DNA from: Microbacterium lacticum | GTDB lineage: Bacteria > Actinomycetota > Actinomycetes > Actinomycetales > Microbacteriaceae | NCBI RefSeq assembly: GCF_006716815.1 | Contig: NZ_VFPS01000002.1 | Location: forward strand, 62,001-126,000 | Reading direction: 5' to 3' | Length of the DNA: 64,000 nt | In this document: positions 61,056 to 64,000 of the stretch, in pieces | How the letters are laid out: each line of letters begins with the position of its first letter | Position numbering within the stretch: the stretch's first letter is position 1 | Notes under the pieces: model-generated | What the model was told of the DNA's origin: nothing | Databases searched by the model: none | Seen by the model: only the letters and a program-made list of their open reading frames with translations | Translations under genes and position numbers: made by a program

Positions 61056-62363
61056 GTGGTCGACTCCCTCAGCATCACCGCCAGCAGCATCGACGCGGGG
61101 CTCCTGGCCCTCCCCTGGTCGACCCCGCTCGACGAGTGGCGCAGCGACCACATCGTCTCGCTGCCCAAGGGCCTCTCCCGCCACCTCGTGCGCTTCGCCA
61201 ACCTCTCGGGCCGGGTCGTCGCGGTCAAGGAGACCACCGGCGAGATGGCGCGCCGCGAATACGAGATGCTGGGCATGCTCGCCCGCCTCGACGTGCCGTG
61301 CGTCAGCCGGGTCGCCGTCATCGACGGGCGCCGCACCCCCAAGGGCGAACCGCTGCCCGCGGCGCTCGTGACCGCGCACCTGAAGTTCTCGCTCCCCTAC
61401 CGCGCACTGTTCACGCAGACCCTCCGCCCGCACACCGCGGGCCGTCTCGTCGACGCGCTCGCGGCGCTCCTCGTGCGCCTGCACACGGTCGGCTTCTTCT
61501 GGGGCGACGTGTCGCTGTCGAACACGCTCTTCCGCCGCGACGCGGGCGCCTTCGCCGCGTACCTCGTCGACGCCGAGACCGGCGAGCTGCACGAGGCGGG
61601 CCTCACGCGCGGTCAGCGCGAGCACGACCTCGACATCGCGCGCACCAACATCGCCGGCGAGATCATGGACCTCGAAGCCGGTGGCCGGCTCGAGGGCGGT
61701 GTGGATGCCGTGGCCATCGCCGACGGCATCGTGTCGTCGTACCACTCGCTCTGGGCCGCGCTCACCGACCAGGAGACGTTCCCCGCCGGCGAGGCCTGGC
61801 ACATCACCGAACGCGTGCAGCGCCTCAACGACCTCGGCTTCGACATCGACGAGATGTCGATCGAGCAGACCGCCGACGGCACCCGGGTCTCCATCCAGCC
61901 GAAGGTGGTGGATGCCGGGCACCATCAGCGGCGTCTGCTGCGCCTGACGGGACTCGATGTCGAGGAGAACCAGGCCCGGCGCCTGCTCAACGACATGGAC
62001 GAGTTCCGCGCCCGCGTCTCACGTCTCGGCTCCGACGAGGAGATGGTCGCCCACGAGTGGCTCACCCGCGTGTTCGAGCCCGTGATCAAGGCGATCCCGT
62101 GGGATCTGCGCAGCAAGCTCGAGCCCGCCGAGGTGTTCCACCAGGTGCTCGAGCACCGCTGGTACATGTCGCAGGCGCGCGGTCAGTCGGTGCCCATCGC
62201 CGAGGTGCTCTCGTCGTACATCGACACGGTGCTGCGCCACCGCCGCGACGAGGCGACCGTGATGGGCCCGCCCACCGAGACCATGTCGATCCCGGTCGTC
62301 ACCGCACCGATCGGCACGCTCGACGACGACGCCGAAGACGTCGACTGGCGCGACCTCGTCTGA
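61056..62363 (+). CDS. DUF4032 kinase-like protein
   Basis: 435 residues from GTG 61056. The N-terminal half resembles a lipopolysaccharide/protein-kinase fold: VAVKETTGEMARREYEMLGM (Lys and Glu), LLVRLHTVGFFWGDVSLSNT with the catalytic-loop-like GDVSLSN, and YLVDAETGEL in the place of DFG. The C-terminal part is the DUF4032 domain. Function unknown; phosphotransfer is a guess. The start choice is supported by the terminator over 61002. Confidence 0.8.
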   Translation: MVDSLSITASSIDAGLLALPWSTPLDEWRSDHIVSLPKGLSRHLVRFANLSGRVVAVKETTGEMARREYEMLGMLARLDVPCVSRVAVIDGRRTPKGEPLPAALVTAHLKFSLPYRALFTQTLRPHTAGRLVDALAALLVRLHTVGFFWGDVSLSNTLFRRDAGAFAAYLVDAETGELHEAGLTRGQREHDLDIARTNIAGEIMDLEAGGRLEGGVDAVAIADGIVSSYHSLWAALTDQETFPAGEAWHITERVQRLNDLGFDIDEMSIEQTADGTRVSIQPKVVDAGHHQRRLLRLTGLDVEENQARRLLNDMDEFRARVSRLGSDEEMVAHEWLTRVFEPVIKAIPWDLRSKLEPAEVFHQVLEHRWYMSQARGQSVPIAEVLSSYIDTVLRHRRDEATVMGPPTETMSIPVVTAPIGTLDDDAEDVDWRDLV

Positions 62364-62365
62364 GG

Positions 62366-62389
62366 CGCGAGGGGCCGAAGCCCCTCGCG
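62366..62389. terminator. Hairpin terminator between DUF4032 and the NAD(P)-binding gene
   Basis: Perfect 10-bp stem CGCGAGGGGC with CGAA loop. Convergent genes on both sides. Confidence 0.78.
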
Positions 62390-62394
62390 GACGC

Positions 62395-63033
62395 TCAGTA
62401 TCCGACCGTGAAGCGGCCGCGGGAGTGCTTCGGGTTCTCGATCTCGTCGACGACGGCGATCGCGAAGTCCTCACCCGAGATGAACGAGTCCCCGTTCTCG
62501 TCGACGACGAGCACGTCGCCGCCGTCGCGGTAGGTGCCGTGACGCTCACCGGGGTTGAAGCCGCCGAAACCGCCGGCCGGGTGGATGAAGAACCAGTCGC
62601 GGTCGGACTGCTCCGCCTGGAGGTCGTCGAGCACGCCGATCATCTCGAGGGCCTCGGCCTTGAACTCCTCGGGGAAGCCGCTGTCGACCAGGCGCGGACC
62701 CCCCGGGGCGACGAGGCTGCCGCCGGCGCCGCCGACGACGCCGAGGCGCACGCTCTCCGGCAGCGTCGAGGCGAGCGCCTCGATGTTCGGGCGCACGAGG
62801 CCCTCCATGTCGCCGCGCGGGGCGACGGCGACCACCACGGCATCCACGCCCTGCAGTTCGGCGAGCAGGCTCGGCACGTCGAGCAGCGTTCCCTCGACGT
62901 AGGTCACGCCGGGCACGCGCTCGCCCGCGACCTTGCGCGCGACGGAGAGCACGGTGTGGCCGCGGCCAGCGGCCTCGGCGACGATGTGGCGGCCGGCGTA
63001 GCCGGTGCCACCGATGACAGCGATGTTCGACAT
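62395..63033 (-). CDS. NAD(P)H-binding atypical SDR protein
   Basis: 212 residues: dinucleotide loop VIGGTGYAGRHIVAEAAGRG, ARKVAG, then GVVGGAGGSL and FFIHPAGGFGGFNPG. It belongs to the NmrA/BVR-B-like family of small oxidoreductases. ATG 63033 with AAGGA five bases before is preferred over 63039. Substrate unknown. Confidence 0.87.
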   Translation of the reverse strand: MSNIAVIGGTGYAGRHIVAEAAGRGHTVLSVARKVAGERVPGVTYVEGTLLDVPSLLAELQGVDAVVVAVAPRGDMEGLVRPNIEALASTLPESVRLGVVGGAGGSLVAPGGPRLVDSGFPEEFKAEALEMIGVLDDLQAEQSDRDWFFIHPAGGFGGFNPGERHGTYRDGGDVLVVDENGDSFISGEDFAIAVVDEIENPKHSRGRFTVGY

Positions 63034-63118
63034 GGACATCCTTTCGTGGGTTCTCCGGTGACAAGTCTGGTGCGCGCGGGGCTATTCCCGCGCAGGGATC
63101 ATCCGCCCGCGGCGCGGA

Positions 63119-64000
63119 TCACTCACTCGCGGCGCGGATGGAGGCGACCTGGTAGAGCGCGACCGAGGCCGCGATGCCCACGTTGAGCGACTCGGTCGCC
63201 GACGAGATCGGGATCGAGACGATCTGGTCGCACGTCTCGGTGACGAGGCGCGACAGACCCTTGCCCTCCGAGCCGACGACGATCACGACGGGACGGTCGG
63301 CAAGCTCGAGCGCCGGGAGCGAGACCTCGCCGCCGCCGTCGAGCCCGAGGACGAACACGCCCTGCTTCTTGAGCTCCTTCAGCGTCGTCGTGAGGTTCGG
63401 CGCCATCGCGACGGGGATGCGGGCGGCGGCGCCCGCGCTCGTCTTCCAGGCGGCGGAGTTCACCCCGGCGGAGCGGCGCTGCGGGATGATGAGCCCCTGA
63501 CCGCCGAAGGCGGCCGTCGACCGGATGATGGCCCCGAGGTTCCGCGGATCGGTGACCCCGTCGAGGGCCACCAGTAGCGGCGTCTGGCCGCGGTCGACGA
63601 TCTCCTCGAGGAGGTCCTGCGGGTGCGCGTACTCGTACGGGGGCACCTTGAGGGCGACGCCCTGGTGCACGCCGTCGAAGCCCGCCATGCGGTCGAGCTC
63701 GGGGCGGGTGACCTCCATCACCGGGATGCCGCGCTGCGTCGCGATCGACAGCATCTCCTTCACGCGGTCGTCCATCTCGACGCGCTGGGCGATGTAGAAC
63801 GCCGTCGCGGGGATCTTCGCGCGGAGCGCTTCGAGCACGGAGTTGCGCCCCGTCACGTTCTCGGTGTCGTCGCCCGACTTCGCCTTCGGCGCGCGCGAGC
63901 CCGCCGGGCGCTGCCCGGGCTTTCCCTTGCCGCCGGCGGCGGCGTAGCGCTCGGCGGCCGCCTTGCGCTTGCCGGCCGGGTGCCACGCCCGGTCTTCGGC
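63119..64000 (-). CDS. rlmB: 23S rRNA (guanosine-2'-O)-methyltransferase RlmB, start beyond the window
   Basis: SpoU-family methyltransferase: N-terminal substrate-binding part (GRNSVLEALRAKIPATAFYI), and the knotted catalytic domain with VALDGVTDPRNLGAIIRSTA, VVIVVGSEGKGLSRL and SIPISSATESLNVGIAASVA. The basic N-terminal leader (HPAGKRKAAAERYAAAGGKG) continues to the window edge, typical of actinobacterial RlmB. Only its first residues are missing. Confidence 0.94.
   Translation of the reverse strand, partial: AEDRAWHPAGKRKAAAERYAAAGGKGKPGQRPAGSRAPKAKSGDDTENVTGRNSVLEALRAKIPATAFYIAQRVEMDDRVKEMLSIATQRGIPVMEVTRPELDRMAGFDGVHQGVALKVPPYEYAHPQDLLEEIVDRGQTPLLVALDGVTDPRNLGAIIRSTAAFGGQGLIIPQRRSAGVNSAAWKTSAGAAARIPVAMAPNLTTTLKELKKQGVFVLGLDGGGEVSLPALELADRPVVIVVGSEGKGLSRLVTETCDQIVSIPISSATESLNVGIAASVALYQVASIRAASE

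Overview
The window is high-GC DNA with the codon use, gene set and small-protein families of a Microbacteriaceae actinobacterium, most likely Microbacterium or a close relative. This assignment is inferred from Lsr2, ImuA-ImuB-DnaE2, the DUF3263/LytR_C/GroEL neighbourhood, the DUF3027 plus cold-shock pair and the leaderless TAGRCT promoters. No rRNA is present. Two tRNA genes are visible, a probable tRNA-Arg(CCU) and tRNA-Thr(UGU), both on the minus strand.

Layout. 1-14.5 kb: a helicase fragment, an alkyltransferase-like protein, an acetate symporter pair with an IS481 copy at its end, a GAF-LuxR regulator, Lsr2, a thioredoxin-fold lipoprotein, two facing MarR regulators, a GlsB membrane protein, a NarL-type response regulator, a nuclease lipoprotein, a methionine-type ABC importer and two oxidoreductases. 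14.5-19.2 kb: an mpaB-like gene split by an IS1634-type element with 57-bp flanking repeats, then a two-gene potassium uptake system. 19.3-28 kb: an accessory region ending at tRNA-Arg, with ISL3, IS3 and IS30 copies and fragments, an HTH plus nucleotidyltransferase pair, a membrane-protein gene interrupted by ISL3, and a lone HsdR_N-type nuclease. 28-41 kb: a PAP2 phosphatase, PoxB, a HesB-like protein, the SOS mutasome operon imuA-imuB-dnaE2 under a LexA-type box, an HNH nuclease, an M23 peptidase, a DtxR-type regulator and SerC. 41.1-42.3 kb: a scar of three truncated genes. 42.3-64 kb: a mostly ordinary chromosomal core (DUF3027/cold shock, XPB-like helicase pair, a second IS481, CPBP protease, OmpR/HK pair, WXG100, GroEL with CIRCE, CspA, LytR_C, DUF3263, MsrB, nitroreductase, DMT permease, a DsbA-fold protein, a MalK-type ATPase, DUF4032, an NAD(P)-binding protein and RlmB).

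The most striking observation concerns the two IS481-family copies. Each sits in a 6-bp NCTAGN target that contains the TAG stop codon of the host gene (actP and the XPB-like helicase). In both, the transposase has no stop codon of its own: its TAG is supplied by the duplicated target. Host gene and transposase therefore both end on copies of the same CTAG, in the same orientation. Other notable points are the HTH/nucleotidyltransferase pair, two enzyme folds that have lost catalytic cysteines, several deletion scars joining unrelated gene ends, paired palindromes upstream of regulators, and a recurrent TAGRCT -10 element placed 6-8 bases before start codons.
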